Shown: positions 37,004 to 47,900 of the stretch, in pieces
How positions within the stretch are numbered: the first letter of the stretch is position 1
Layout: each line of letters starts with the position of its first letter
Source of the DNA: Lactobacillus melliventris
GTDB lineage: Bacteria; Bacillota; Bacilli; Lactobacillales; Lactobacillaceae
Length of the DNA: 64,000 bases
Direction of reading: 5' to 3'
Assembly (NCBI RefSeq): GCF_013346935.1
Contig: NZ_JAAEEB010000008.1
Coordinates: 26,284-90,283 of the forward strand
Notes under the pieces: generated by a model
Seen by the model: the letters and a program-made list of their open reading frames with translations, nothing else
Databases searched by the model: none
Told to the model about the DNA's origin: nothing
Translations under genes and position numbers: made by a program

Positions 37004-37729
37004 TCAAGTTTGATCTTCTTCTTGTTTTATTTCTGCCATCATTTTTTCTTCTTCTGCACTTAAAGCATGTTGCTCAAGTAAATCTGGTCTGCGTAAATAA
37101 GTTGCACGCAATGCTTCTTTATGACGCCACCGCGCAATTTTTTGGTGATTGCCTGAGGTTAAAACCGCAGGAACTTTCATTCCTTGAAAATTCTCCGGTC
37201 TAGTGTATTGGGGATATTCCAGTAACCCATGAGCAAAGCTTTCCTCTACTGGTGAAGCATCATTACCTAAAATTCCGGGAATTAACCTGACTGTAGCGTC
37301 TATCATACTCATTGTTGGCAGTTCACCACCTGTCAAAACATAATCACCGATTGAAACAATTTCATCAGCCAAATCATAAACGCGTTGATCAAAACCCTCA
37401 TAATGACCGCAAATAAATGTCAGGTTTTCTGCTTGAGACCAATCCTGCGCCATTTTTTGATTAAAAGTTTTACCCTGCGGCGCGGTAATGATTACTTTAC
37501 CTTTATTCTTAATTGAGTCGAGTGCTTTTTTGATCGGCATAATTTGCAAAACCATGCCAGCACCCCCACCATAAGGACTGTCATCAACGTGATGGTGAAT
37601 ATCAGTGGTAAAATCACGAAAATTGACTAAGTTGAGCTGCCATTTGCCATCATCTAGTCCACGCCCAAGCATGGAAGTCGTCAGCGGTGTAAACATGTCA
37701 GGAAAAAGCGTCAATACATTAATCTTCAT
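37004..37729 (-). CDS. trmD: tRNA (guanine37-N1)-methyltransferase
   Basis: Methylates G37 beside the anticodon, preventing +1 frameshifts. At 241 residues it has the SPOUT knot signatures [29 protein letters not shown] and [13 protein letters not shown]. Its start overlaps the end of rimM by 11 bases, so the two are translationally coupled. Confidence 0.97.
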   Translation of the reverse strand: MKINVLTLFPDMFTPLTTSMLGRGLDDGKWQLNLVNFRDFTTDIHHHVDDSPYGGGAGMVLQIMPIKKALDSIKNKGKVIITAPQGKTFNQKMAQDWSQAENLTFICGHYEGFDQRVYDLADEIVSIGDYVLTGGELPTMSMIDATVRLIPGILGNDASPVEESFAHGLLEYPQYTRPENFQGMKVPAVLTSGNHQKIARWRHKEALRATYLRRPDLLEQHALSAEEEKMMAEIKQEEDQT

Positions 37730-38234
37730 TGCGTAATCCTTCCAAAAGTTCTACAAATATCTTTTTATGTGCAATATCTATTTTCTTAACTACTTCATCA
37801 ATATAGGGGATTAAATATTCATTACCATTTTGTTCGGTAACTTCCCAGACATCGTTTGCACCGGGAGTCTCAATACCGGTTATTTTACCTAAATCATTGC
37901 CTGACTGATTATCTATGATTGCACAACCCAAAATATCGCGGTAATAGTATGCGCCATCAGGCAGGTCATGTTGATTTTGCTTGCTGACAACTAGCGTTTT
38001 TCCTAGCAATTTTTCAGCGCTATCAATATCAGTTATTTCATTAAATTGCACTAGCCAAAATTGCTTAAAAGGTCTACCGCATTTAACAGTTAATTTGGTT
38101 TGCGGATTATCCTTTAAAGCTAGTTCTTGGTTTGAGGCAAAGCGTTCTTCAGGAAAATCAGTAATCAGAGCAACTTTTACCTCTCCTTTTAGTCCATGGG
38201 TAGACAATATATGCGCAACATCATAAAATTGCAT
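37719..38234 (-). CDS. rimM: 16S rRNA processing protein
   Basis: Assembly factor for the 30S head that binds S19. At 171 residues it opens with [16 protein letters not shown], the typical RimM start, and ends with a PRC-barrel region ([20 protein letters not shown]). Co-transcribed with trmD. Confidence 0.95.
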   Translation of the reverse strand: MQFYDVAHILSTHGLKGEVKVALITDFPEERFASNQELALKDNPQTKLTVKCGRPFKQFWLVQFNEITDIDSAEKLLGKTLVVSKQNQHDLPDGAYYYRDILGCAIIDNQSGNDLGKITGIETPGANDVWEVTEQNGNEYLIPYIDEVVKKIDIAHKKIFVELLEGLRNED

Positions 38235-38252
38235 AGTTTCTCCTACTCAAAG

Positions 38253-38288
38253 AAAAAAGCTTGAAGCAGTTGACTTCAAACTTTTAAT
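38253..38288 (-). terminator. Terminator between rpsP and rimM
   Basis: Minus strand AAAGTTTGAAG, loop, CTTCAAGCTTTTTT, an 11-bp stem including one G-U pair. It may attenuate rather than fully stop transcription, since rimM follows in the same direction. Confidence 0.65.
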
Positions 38289-38298
38289 AAACGATTCA

Positions 38299-38571
38299 CT
38301 ATTTATTGAACTTTGAATCATGCAGCTTCTTCATTAAGCCTGCACCTGAAAGTAGTGAACGTACAGTATCTGAAGGTTGTGCACCCTTCTTTAGCCATTC
38401 AAAAATTTTATCTTCATCTAATTTCAATTCCTTAGGAACGGAAACTGGATTATAATAGCCAACTTCTTCAATAAAACGACCATCACGTGGCATTCTGGAA
38501 TCAGCGACAACAATTCTGTAAAATGGCTTTCTCTTGGCACCCATACGGCGCATACGAATTTTTACTGACAT
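38299..38571 (-). CDS. rpsP: 30S ribosomal protein S16
   Basis: A 90-residue small-subunit protein. [24 protein letters not shown] is the canonical opening, followed by [12 protein letters not shown] and the [12 protein letters not shown] signature. AGGAGGAAATAATTTT precedes the ATG. It lies between ffh and rimM, as is conserved in Firmicutes. Confidence 0.97.
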   Translation of the reverse strand: MSVKIRMRRMGAKRKPFYRIVVADSRMPRDGRFIEEVGYYNPVSVPKELKLDEDKIFEWLKKGAQPSDTVRSLLSGAGLMKKLHDSKFNK

Positions 38572-38658
38572 AAAATTATTTCCTCCTAAAAGTTACGTTA
38601 AATAATATAGCACGTATTTTTAAAGGTGTAAAGTGTTTTTACTTAACAGGTGCTTTTT

Positions 38659-40086
38659 TTATGAATGATACCTCTTGACCTTCATCCGTTTTTTCTTATT
38701 CTTCTTAAATTTCTTCCCCATGTGACGCATAGCCATCCGTCCCATTGGTGAATTCATTCCGGGCAAATTATCCATTCCCTTAAAATTACCCTTGGTAATT
38801 TTACTCATCATATCCCGAGCTTGTTTAAATTGCTTAATCATTCTGTTGACTTCAACAATTGGCCGACCGGAACCAGCTGCGATTCTCCTTCTGCGACTTG
38901 GATTGAGCAATTCGGGATTTTCTCGTTCTTCTTTAGTCATAGATGAGATAATTGCTTTTATATAAACGATTTGTTTTTTATCAAAATTAACATTTTTAAG
39001 CTGGGGATTGTTAGCCATTCCGGGAATCATCTTCATCAATTGATCAAGAGGACCAATTTTTTCAACTTGTTCAATCTGATCGACAAAATCGTTGAAATCG
39101 AAGGTATTTTCCTTCATCTTTTCAGCAACTTCTTCAGCCTTTTTAGCATCATAATCCTGCTGGGCTTTTTCAATTAAAGTCAGCATGTCGCCCATGCCCA
39201 AGATTCTTGATGCCATCCGGTCAGGATAAAACGGCTCTAAGTCAGTTAATTTTTCACCCTGTCCGGTATAGATAATAGGTTTGCCAGTTACAGCTCTGAT
39301 TGACAGTGCAGCACCGCCACGGGTATCGCCGTCAAGTTTGGTTAAAATCACGCCCGTAATATCCAAGCGACTGTCAAAGCCTTTGGCCACATCAGTTGCT
39401 GCTTGACCTGTCATTGCATCCACTACCAGCAAGATGTTGTCTGGCTGAGCAACGTTTTTGACTCGTTCAAGTTCTGCCATTAATGGTTCATCAATTTCCA
39501 AACGACCAGCCGTATCAATGATGACATAGTCATTTTTATTTTTATCAGCTTGGTTTAACCCATTTTGGACAATTTGAGCGACGTCTTTTTCGTCTCTTTC
39601 ACTATAAACAGGGACTTTTAACTGGTCACCAATTTGCTCAAGCTGGTCAATGGCGGCTGGACGATAAACGTCGCCTGCAATTAACAGCGGCCGCGCTTTT
39701 TCTTTTTGCATTAATCTGTTAGCCAACTTGCCAACTGTGGTAGTTTTACCAGTACCTTGCAATCCTACCATCATGATAATAGTGGGAATGTGCTTAGACT
39801 TGTTTAAGGTTACGGCACTTTCCCCCATCATCTTGGTTAATTCGTCATTAACGATTTTAATAACCTGCTGACCGGGATTAAGGCTTTCCTGAACCTCTTT
39901 TCCTAAAGCTTCTTGTTTAATCTTTTTGATAAAATCTTTAACAACCTTAAAGTTAACGTCGGCTTCAAGTAAGGCTAGTCTGATTTCTCGACTGGCGCTA
40001 TTGATATCTTCTTCAGATATTTTCCCTTTACCGGTTAAATTTTTTAAAGCCTTTTGAATTCTCTCACTTAAATTTTCAAATGCCAT
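38659..40086 (-). CDS. ffh: Signal recognition particle protein Ffh
   Basis: GTPase that binds signal sequences at the ribosome and 4.5S/6S RNA. At 475 residues it has the N domain, the G domain (GLQGTGKTTTVGKLANRL near 105, DTAGRLEID, TKLDGDTRGG), and a methionine-rich M domain with SGRRRRIAAGSG-type RNA-binding sequence, and it ends in a basic tail. Its start is four bases after ylxM. Confidence 0.97.
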   Translation of the reverse strand: MAFENLSERIQKALKNLTGKGKISEEDINSASREIRLALLEADVNFKVVKDFIKKIKQEALGKEVQESLNPGQQVIKIVNDELTKMMGESAVTLNKSKHIPTIIMMVGLQGTGKTTTVGKLANRLMQKEKARPLLIAGDVYRPAAIDQLEQIGDQLKVPVYSERDEKDVAQIVQNGLNQADKNKNDYVIIDTAGRLEIDEPLMAELERVKNVAQPDNILLVVDAMTGQAATDVAKGFDSRLDITGVILTKLDGDTRGGAALSIRAVTGKPIIYTGQGEKLTDLEPFYPDRMASRILGMGDMLTLIEKAQQDYDAKKAEEVAEKMKENTFDFNDFVDQIEQVEKIGPLDQLMKMIPGMANNPQLKNVNFDKKQIVYIKAIISSMTKEERENPELLNPSRRRRIAAGSGRPIVEVNRMIKQFKQARDMMSKITKGNFKGMDNLPGMNSPMGRMAMRHMGKKFKKNKKKRMKVKRYHS

Positions 40087-40090
40087 AGAA

Positions 40091-40432
40091 TTATTCTCCC
40101 CTCAGTTGGTTTATTAAATCGGTAGTTATTTGCAAAGCTAGGTCTGACTTCCCTTTCTGAAGTGCAGTCGTAACTTTAAGCAATTTGTCTTCTATCATGT
40201 TGTAATCTCTTTGCATGTGCAATTTATCTTCGTATTTTCTAAGCAGGCTCCGGCAACGACGCAAATTGTCGTATACGGCTTGACGAGAAACTTGATGGTT
40301 AAGAGCTATTTCTCCTAAAGATAGGTCATTATAATAATAATCTTCAAAATAATCTTGTTGACTCTTGGTTAAAAGACTACCATAGTATGCGTATAGATCA
40401 CCTAGCATTTCATTTTTTTCAAGTTCGTCCAT
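40091..40432 (-). CDS. ylxM: YlxM, UPF0122 putative SRP-associated HTH protein
   Basis: A 113-residue protein that in Gram-positives associates with the SRP pathway. ATG 40432 (GGTGAGAG upstream) is preferred to a start nine codons earlier. The core DYYYNDLSLGEIALNHQVSRQAVYDNLRR is a sigma-like HTH. Upstream of ffh as in most Firmicutes; here ftsY, normally next, is separated by two inserted genes. Confidence 0.92.
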   Translation of the reverse strand: MDELEKNEMLGDLYAYYGSLLTKSQQDYFEDYYYNDLSLGEIALNHQVSRQAVYDNLRRCRSLLRKYEDKLHMQRDYNMIEDKLLKVTTALQKGKSDLALQITTDLINQLRGE

Positions 40433-40796
40433 TACTCTCACCTTGAACCAGTATAGCAAAAATGTCAGAAGTTGACGATCTTGAAAGCCAAAATTTAAGT
40501 AAATGAAAAATATAAATTCTTGCTTTCTGAAATGTAAATCTGTATCATTATTTTTAATTTGGTTTTGGGGATACCTATGTCAATTTTGAATAAATTATCC
40601 CTTAAAATTCTAAAAACGGTACATATTATTATATAATTTCGTACCGTTTTTTATTTGGAATCTCTGCCAAAATATCTGAATGAGGTAAGTTAGTAACAAC
40701 TGTTTAACCCGTTCGCATTTAAATATTAGCAAGTGCTTTTAAAAACGCAGTGTATTTTCAAACAAATTATAAACTAAAGTTAAGGGGTAGTTTAAT
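40433..40796. other. Intergenic region between ylxM and the permease
   Basis: 364 bases between divergent genes. It contains a plausible ylxM promoter (-10 TATACT near 40450, minus strand), the hairpin at 40612-40656, and the upstream region of the permease with an AAGGGG site before its GTG. No further ORF or structured RNA was recognised. Confidence 0.5.
40612..40656. terminator. Hairpin terminator in the ylxM-permease gap
   Basis: AAAAACGGTAC, 17-base loop, GTACCGTTTTTTATTT: a 10-bp stem and T tract on the plus strand. Both flanking genes point away from it, so it may end an unannotated short plus-strand transcript or be a relic of an inserted segment. Confidence 0.6.
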
Positions 40797-42230
40797 GTGA
40801 ATTTATGGCAATTAATGAATCGCAAAGAAGATCCAGGCATTTATCAAGAAAAAGACGGCCACTTAGTTAGAACGCTCAAGGTGCGTGACTTCCTGGCACT
40901 TGGTGTGGGCACAATTGTTTCTACTTCAATTTTTACTTTGCCAGGAGAGGTTGCGGCTTTACACACCGGTCCAGCCGTCGCCATATCATGTGTGATAGCA
41001 TCTGTTGTCGCTGGTCTGGTAGCGTTTGCTTATGCAGAAATGGCTGCTGCTATGCCTTTTGCAGGCTCTGTTTACTCATGGATTAATGTCATTTTCGGTG
41101 AATTTTGGGGCTGGTTTTCAGGCTGGGCTTTACTAGCAGAGTATTTGATAGGAATGGCTTTTATCAGCTCCGGTTTGTCAGCTAATTTGCGTGCACTAAT
41201 TGCTCCACTCGGCTGGAAACTACCTGCTAGCTTAGCTAATCCATTTGGTGTCGATGGCGGTTTATTAGATTTAGTCGCTCTATTAGCTATTTTATTAGCA
41301 GCATTTTTAGTTAGCTTTGGCGTTTCTAAAGCCTCTAGAGTTGAAAATATCCTAGTAGTTGTCAAAGTGCTCGCTATTTTACTTTTTGTCGTTGTTGGCT
41401 TAACAGTTATCAAAAAAGCTAATTTTATTCCTTTCATACCTCATTATCGCGCCACAAGTCACGGTCCTTTTGGAGGTTGGCAAGGAATCTATGCCGGAGT
41501 TTCAATGATTTATATCTCCTTTTTAGGCTTTGATACAATCGCTTCAAACTCGGCTGAAGCTGTTAATCCCCAAAAGACTATGCCGCGTGGAATTATCGGC
41601 TCATTATTAATTGCAGTGGTGCTTTTTGTTGCCGTGAGCCTGGTTTTAGTGGGAATGGTTCCTTACCAGCAATATTTAAATTCTGCTGAACCAGTCGGAT
41701 ATGCCTTGAGAACAGCTGGTTTTACTCACATAGCCACCATAGTACAGTCAGTTGCTATTTTAGGGATGTTTACAGCTTTGATCGGCTTATGTATGGCAAG
41801 CTCCCGCTTAGTGTATTCATTTGGCCGTGATGGTATGATTCCTAATAAACTGGGCAAGTTAAATAATAATCACCGTCCCGCAAACTCATTATGGACTGTG
41901 GCGCTAATTGCGATTGTTATTTCAGCTTTTATTCCCTTTTCATTTTTAACACAATTGGTTTCTGCTGGTACTTTAATAGCATTCATGTTTGTTTCAATCG
42001 GTATTTACCGTTTGAGACCACGTGAAGGGAAAGATATCGCCGACCCGGCATTTAAAATGCCCTGGTATCCGGTCCTTCCGCTTCTGGCATTTTTAGGTTC
42101 TTTTGCTGTTTTTTGGGGATTAGATCTGCAAGCAAAGAAATACATGCTAATCTGGTCACTAATAGGGATTGTTATCTATTTTGTTTATGGTATTCGTCAT
42201 TCAGCCATGAACAAAAACTCAAAGAATTAA
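40797..42230 (+). CDS. APC-superfamily amino acid permease
   Basis: A 477-residue transporter with about 12-13 helices, resembling the YfnA/cationic amino acid transporter branch of the APC family. The helix 1 glycine motif VGTIVSTSIFTLPG and the conserved GFDTIASNSAEAVNPQKTMP loop are present. The start is GTG at 40797. The substrate is not identifiable by eye. Convergent with a C69 dipeptidase across a shared terminator, which suggests a peptide/amino acid use module. Confidence 0.9.
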   Translation: MNLWQLMNRKEDPGIYQEKDGHLVRTLKVRDFLALGVGTIVSTSIFTLPGEVAALHTGPAVAISCVIASVVAGLVAFAYAEMAAAMPFAGSVYSWINVIFGEFWGWFSGWALLAEYLIGMAFISSGLSANLRALIAPLGWKLPASLANPFGVDGGLLDLVALLAILLAAFLVSFGVSKASRVENILVVVKVLAILLFVVVGLTVIKKANFIPFIPHYRATSHGPFGGWQGIYAGVSMIYISFLGFDTIASNSAEAVNPQKTMPRGIIGSLLIAVVLFVAVSLVLVGMVPYQQYLNSAEPVGYALRTAGFTHIATIVQSVAILGMFTALIGLCMASSRLVYSFGRDGMIPNKLGKLNNNHRPANSLWTVALIAIVISAFIPFSFLTQLVSAGTLIAFMFVSIGIYRLRPREGKDIADPAFKMPWYPVLPLLAFLGSFAVFWGLDLQAKKYMLIWSLIGIVIYFVYGIRHSAMNKNSKN

Positions 42231-42252
42231 AATTATTTAACTTATAGCTAAC

Positions 42253-42288
42253 AAAAAAGTCTGGAAAGTTTTTTCCAGACTTTTTTAA
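42253..42288. terminator. Bidirectional terminator between permease and dipeptidase
   Basis: AAAAAAGTCTGGAAA, short loop, TTTTTCCAGACTTTTTT, a 14-bp stem with A and T tracts on both sides. Confidence 0.9.
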
Positions 42289-42303
42289 ATGTCCAAATAG
42301 CAG

Positions 42304-43728
42304 TTACAGGTTTTCATCCATATTAAAAGTTAATTTTGACATATTAATTGAGTCAATCATCATTTGTGCCCAAAGTTTTTCAGACCGTTTTCTGGTATAA
42401 GCAACTGTCTCTTGGTTTGCTTTGGTCAAATATGTAGTCAATTCACTGCCATTTTTAGTTCCTGCTGCTTTAATAACATCGTAAACCCGCCGACGATAAT
42501 ATTGGTTCAATTCGTTAAGGTAATCTGTATCCAATTGCACAAATTGCGGATAGTGGGTTTCTACCAAAGCTGCCAGTGATTTATAGTACCACCAGGCATC
42601 GTTAAGATTATATGTCATAGAAGTATTATTGTATGAAGGATCCGTGTCCTTCATATTAGCAAAAAATGGTACAAATGGTGTGAAAGTTGGACCACCAATG
42701 CACAACCACATAATAGCAGCTTTATCATGATCAACATCATTTCTAATTTGCAAGATATGAGAATTTTGGGTTCTGTTTAATCCAATTGGCCGAAAACGGT
42801 GTTTTTCCTCCTCTGTTCCTTTACCAAATGGATCATAAGGTGTGTTTTGGTAATGACTGCCGAGGACAAATTCAATATCCTCTCTGGTTATTTTCTTCGC
42901 CGCACGCCGAATGAATGGTAAATCACCGTCAGTGGGTTCTTGTTCAATTTCAGGGTTAAAATATTTTTGACCGTACCATACGCGGTTAGTATTATAAAAT
43001 CGATCTTGCTGACTATAGGTACCAAAAATATGACGGAAATTCCAACCTTGATGATCAACGTTTAAATGATGTTGCGCCACAAACTCTTGAATGCCTTCGC
43101 TCCACATAAAGTTGTCCGGATCATCAAAATCAACTTGTTCGATTGAAACCCGATTGGCTGCTATCGCATAGGCATCATCTGGAATACGCTGAGCAACCCA
43201 ATGATGGCCCGTAACTATTTCCATATACCATATTTCATCTTTATCACTAAAGAGAACTGAATTACCTGCTGGCGAACCGAATTTGGCAATCAGTTTCCCT
43301 AAATATTCAACTCCGTTTCTAGCAGAATCAATATATGGCAGCACAACAGATTGCATGCAATCTTCGTCAAGCCCGTCCTTTACCAGTGGATCGAAAGCCA
43401 GTGCACGTTCATTGCCATATGTCGATTCAGTACAGGACATAGCAACATTCTTTTGATTAATGCCGCTCTCATCATAATAGCCGCGATTTTTATAGTCAAC
43501 GTTAGGTACAGCTGGAACCGCCTGAGCGTTTTCCGGTAAGTCTAACTTAAAATTGTTTAACCAAGACTTAATTTTTCGCCCAGGTTCATTTTTAGCGGCA
43601 GGTCTGATAATGAACTTTTGCGGCGTAATAGGACGAAAAGTATCATCATTACGAGCAATCATAGTTGAACCATCAACCGACGCATTTTTACCTACTAAAA
43701 TTGTTGTACACGCACTGTATTCTTTCAT
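42304..43728 (-). CDS. pepD: C69-family dipeptidase (PepD type)
   Basis: N-terminal-nucleophile peptidase that splits dipeptides in the cytoplasm. At 474 residues the opening YSACTTILVGKNASVDGSTMIARNDD places the catalytic Cys at residue 7; the family matures by trimming the residues before it. EIVTGHHWVAQRIPDDAYA and other blocks match lactobacillar PepD proteins. No signal peptide. It probably completes digestion of Opp-imported peptides. Confidence 0.93.
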   Translation of the reverse strand: MKEYSACTTILVGKNASVDGSTMIARNDDTFRPITPQKFIIRPAAKNEPGRKIKSWLNNFKLDLPENAQAVPAVPNVDYKNRGYYDESGINQKNVAMSCTESTYGNERALAFDPLVKDGLDEDCMQSVVLPYIDSARNGVEYLGKLIAKFGSPAGNSVLFSDKDEIWYMEIVTGHHWVAQRIPDDAYAIAANRVSIEQVDFDDPDNFMWSEGIQEFVAQHHLNVDHQGWNFRHIFGTYSQQDRFYNTNRVWYGQKYFNPEIEQEPTDGDLPFIRRAAKKITREDIEFVLGSHYQNTPYDPFGKGTEEEKHRFRPIGLNRTQNSHILQIRNDVDHDKAAIMWLCIGGPTFTPFVPFFANMKDTDPSYNNTSMTYNLNDAWWYYKSLAALVETHYPQFVQLDTDYLNELNQYYRRRVYDVIKAAGTKNGSELTTYLTKANQETVAYTRKRSEKLWAQMMIDSINMSKLTFNMDENL

Positions 43729-43759
43729 TAAGTATCTTCCTTTTGCACAAATTTTATTC

Positions 43760-44992
43760 TTAAATTAAATCATGAAATAGTCCAACTGCATAATTTGCAG
43801 CATCAAAATCTGCCAAATCGCTTGCCTTTTCACCTAGACCAACTAATTTTACCGGCAACTTCATTTCATTTCTAATTGCTAAGACTACCCCACCTTTTGA
43901 GGAACCATCTAGCTTAGTGAGCACCAAACCTGTTAGTTTGGTAGTTTTATCAAAGTCTTTGGCCTGCAATAATGCATTTTGCCCCGTTGAACCATCAAGT
44001 ACTAAAAGAGTTTCAGTAGGTTCTTCTGGAGCTTGCTTTTTTATTGTTCTCTCAATCTTTTCCAGCTCGTTCATTAAATTCTTTTTATTTTGCAATCTAC
44101 CAGCTGTATCAACAAGTAAAAAATCATAATTTTCTTGCAGTGCCTTTGTCGTGGCGTCATAAACAACAGAAGCCGGATCGGCTTGTTCCTTGCCAGTTAC
44201 AACAGGAACACCAACTCTTTCTCCCCATTCAGACAGTTGTTCAACTGCACCAGCTCTAAATGTATCAGCTGCAGCTAAAAGAACAGACTTACCTTCATCC
44301 TTAAAACGTTTTGCCAATTTGCCAATTGTAGTGGTTTTACCGGCGCCATTTACTCCAACAAAAAGATAGATATTTGGTTTACCGTCATTATGAACAGTTA
44401 GCTTTTCATTTTCTGAATTACCACTTTCATCATAAAGGTCAACTAATTTTTCTACTATCACCTTTTTTAAATCGTCTCGAGATTTGGCTTTTTGCAATTT
44501 AGCTTCATCACGCAGTTCATCTGTCAGTTCTTCAGCTGTTTCATAGCCAACATCAGACTCAATTAGTAGCTCCTCCAAATCGTCAAAGAAGTCTTCGTCA
44601 ACTGTTCTAAACTGTGCGAAAAAGCGATTTAATCTAGCACCAAAACCTTGATTCGTTTTCTCCAAGCCTTTTTCATATAACTCAGTTTCATCCTGATCTT
44701 CGCTAGCTGTTTCGTCCTCAGCTTCTTGATTTGGAGTCTGCTCCAGCGATGAAGTAGTAGAATCTTCATTTTGCTTTTCAGATTCATCTGTCTCAGCAGA
44801 ATCTTTTTCTACTGACGCTAAACCATTATCACTCTCTTTAGCAATTTTAGCTTTTTCATCTTCTGCTTGGTCAGCGGAAACGTCTTGATCCTCTTTAGGA
44901 CTTTCGTTTTTAGGCTGAGCACTATTTTCGTTGTTTTTGGTTTCGTCATTTTCACCAAACAATGATTTTTTTATTTTATCAAATAAACCCAA
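43760..44992 (-). CDS. ftsY: Signal recognition particle receptor FtsY
   Basis: Membrane-associated GTPase that docks SRP-ribosome complexes. At 410 residues an acidic, low-complexity N-terminal region (~10-110) precedes the NG domain: FVGVNGAGKTTTIGKLAKRF, DTAGRLQNKKNLMNEL and TKLDGSSKGG. The start is TTG at 44992 with GAGGTGAAA ahead, two bases after smc ends. Confidence 0.96.
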   Translation of the reverse strand: MGLFDKIKKSLFGENDETKNNENSAQPKNESPKEDQDVSADQAEDEKAKIAKESDNGLASVEKDSAETDESEKQNEDSTTSSLEQTPNQEAEDETASEDQDETELYEKGLEKTNQGFGARLNRFFAQFRTVDEDFFDDLEELLIESDVGYETAEELTDELRDEAKLQKAKSRDDLKKVIVEKLVDLYDESGNSENEKLTVHNDGKPNIYLFVGVNGAGKTTTIGKLAKRFKDEGKSVLLAAADTFRAGAVEQLSEWGERVGVPVVTGKEQADPASVVYDATTKALQENYDFLLVDTAGRLQNKKNLMNELEKIERTIKKQAPEEPTETLLVLDGSTGQNALLQAKDFDKTTKLTGLVLTKLDGSSKGGVVLAIRNEMKLPVKLVGLGEKASDLADFDAANYAVGLFHDLI

Positions 44993-44994
44993 TT

Positions 44995-47900
44995 TTATTT
45001 CACCTCATTTTTTAATTCTTTTAAAGAAACGGATAATACTTGTGAAACTCCTGATTCTTGCATTACAACCCCATAAAGCTGATCTGCTCTTTCCATTGTG
45101 CCCCTTCTATGTGTGATTACAATAAACTGAGTATGCATGTCATATTCTTCTAAAAAGTTGGCAAAGCGAGTGACATTAGAGTCGTCCAACGCAGCCTCGA
45201 CTTCATCTAACACGCAAAATGGCACTGGCTTAACCTTCAGCATGGCAAAAAGAAGAGTGATTGCGGTCAATGCCCGTTCCCCACCAGAAAGTAAACTGAG
45301 TCTTTGCAGTTTCTTTCCTGGTGGTTGAGCTATAATTTCGATACCGGTAGCTAATAAATGATCTGGGTCAGTTAAGACTAGCTTGGCACTACCGCCCCCA
45401 AAAACAACTGGGAATAGTTCACTGAAGCTTTTAGCTACAGCAGTGAAAGTTGTTTTAAACCGATTACAAACCTCTTGATCAAGTTCTGACATTGATTCTT
45501 CTAAATTATCTCGCCCTTTTAGCAAGTCATTTTGTTGAGCATTAAGAAAATCATACCGTTTCTTAACATTATCATACTCTTCAATTGCTTTTAGATTAAC
45601 TGGCCCGATATCAGCAATAGACATACGATGCAATTTCATATCTTTTTGCAGTTGGGCACGATTTGCTTCGGTATTTTCCTTTTCTGCTTGATTCAAAGCT
45701 GCTTCATATGTTAACGAGTAATCAGAACTCAGGGTATCTAAACGCTGGTCTATCTGGCTATTTAATTGCGCTATTTTGACAGAATATTCTTTTTGCTCGG
45801 CAGCCGCATCTTTACGCAGATCATAATTTCGGCTTGCCACCTGATCAAGCTGGTTAATTTGTGCATCATACTGGCCTAGTTTAGAACTTAGACTATTAAG
45901 CTGCTTTTGTAATTTCTGCTTCTTAACGGCGCCATCATTTTTTTCCTGCTCAAAAGCTGTCTGTTTTTTATGATCAAGAAGATCATTCTGCTTAAGTTCA
46001 TTTAATTTTTGCTCTAAAGTAGCAATTTGTTTTTGCTGCTGGTTTGCATCCCGCCTTTTTTCAGATATTTGTTTTGTAATATTTTCCAACTTGTTGGCAT
46101 AAACAGCAATCTGCGGATCAAGCTCGTTCAATTTGGACTGAATAGCATGATTTAGTTCAGTAAAGTTTTTAATTCGCAGTTGCAGATCACTAATTTTTTG
46201 CTTTTGCAGAGAAATTTCTGTTTGAAATCTCTTCTTTTCTTTTTCCGCTTGCATAATCTTTTGCTTAGTGGAATCAATTTCCTGATTGCGTTCTTCTTTT
46301 TGCTGTTCAAATAAACTATTAGCAGCCTTTAACCTGTTAACTTCTTTTTCCTGATTTTGATAAGAAAGTGCTGTCTCACCTAAATTCTGTTTCAGATTTT
46401 GGAGCTTTGCTTGTGCATCTTTTACTTTTTTTAGCAAAACATTATTTTTCTTATTGACAACAGCTAAATCTGCTTCGCTATTTTTTATTTTCAGCTGTAA
46501 TTTGCCAATTTTTTGCTTTAGTTCACCAAGTTCTGCTGTAGTTTGAAGCGGAGAATTACTTTTTTGATTACGCACTCCTCCTGTCATTGAACCACCAGGT
46601 GAAATAACATCGCCATCAAGCGTAACAATACGATAGCGAGAAACGCGTTGCCTAATTTTCAGCGCATTGTTAATGGTATCAACTATTATGGTATTACCAA
46701 GCAAATAGTTAATTGCAGGCGTAATATTTTGACCAGGCAAACTTTTTACTATTTCACTCGCAATACCCTGAAAGCCAGGAAAAGAAGAAATCGTATTAAT
46801 CGTCGAGGAAGGGATCGAATACTCCCGCAAGCCATCAAGGGGTAAAAAAGTAGCTCGTCCAGCACGATTTTCTTTTAACTGGTTAATTGCATCCCGAGCA
46901 TCCAACTTTGTTGCAGTTACTAAATCTTGAACTCCATTACCCAGAGCCGTAGCCATGGCAACTTCATATTTAGCAGGAAAGGTAATTAATTCACCCACAG
47001 CACCTATAACACCATGGTAATCTGCTAAATTATTTAGCACATTTTTAACACCATAAAAATACCCTTCGTGACGTTTACGGATATTTTCCAACGCATCATG
47101 GCGTGCTTTTAATTGACTGAACTTCTGATTTGCTGTAGAAAGAGAATTTTGCAAAGTCAACAAATTATTTTGCGTTAGTTCTTGCTCTTCAGATAGCTCC
47201 TTTACCTGTTGTTTCTTATTTTGATAATCTTGTTTAAGCCTTTTGCCTTCGACCTGAAGTCTATTAAGTTCAGCTTTTTCTTTTTTTAGTTCGTCAGAAA
47301 CATTTTCTGTTTGCAGTTGGGTATTATCGCTAAGCTTTTTCAATTCAGAATTAAGATAAACAATTTCATTATTATTAGAAGTTTGATCTTGTAACAACTG
47401 AATATATTTTGATCGCAGCTGCTCTAAATTTTGGTTCAGTTGTTCCGGGTTTTCTTTAAGCTGTGTCGTTAGCCCTACTCTCTTATTATTTAGCTCCTCT
47501 TGTTCTTTTTTTAGATGGCTTTCTTCTTCAAGCAGATTAGTTGTTTCCTTTCTGCTACTCACTACCTGCTCTTTTAAGTCGCTTAACTCGGACTGATATT
47601 CTTTTTTAGTAGCTTCATTATACTGTTTGCTCTGCTCCGAAACTTGCAAATGTGTATTTATTTCGGAAAGTTTTTTTGTCAACGAAAATAAATCATTTTG
47701 GACTTGATCTTTTTGAGCATTTAAAGTTTGAAATTCTTTTCTTTTGTCAGTTACCGCTCTCTGAGATGCTTTAACTTCTTGGTCCAACTTTGCTAACAGA
47801 TTTTGATTTTGGTCAGCTTTTTCTTGCACTGACTGTTTTTGCTTATCTAAGTCTTGAATTTCAAAAGCGAACAAAGTTTTTAGTTCATGATCCAGACCTT

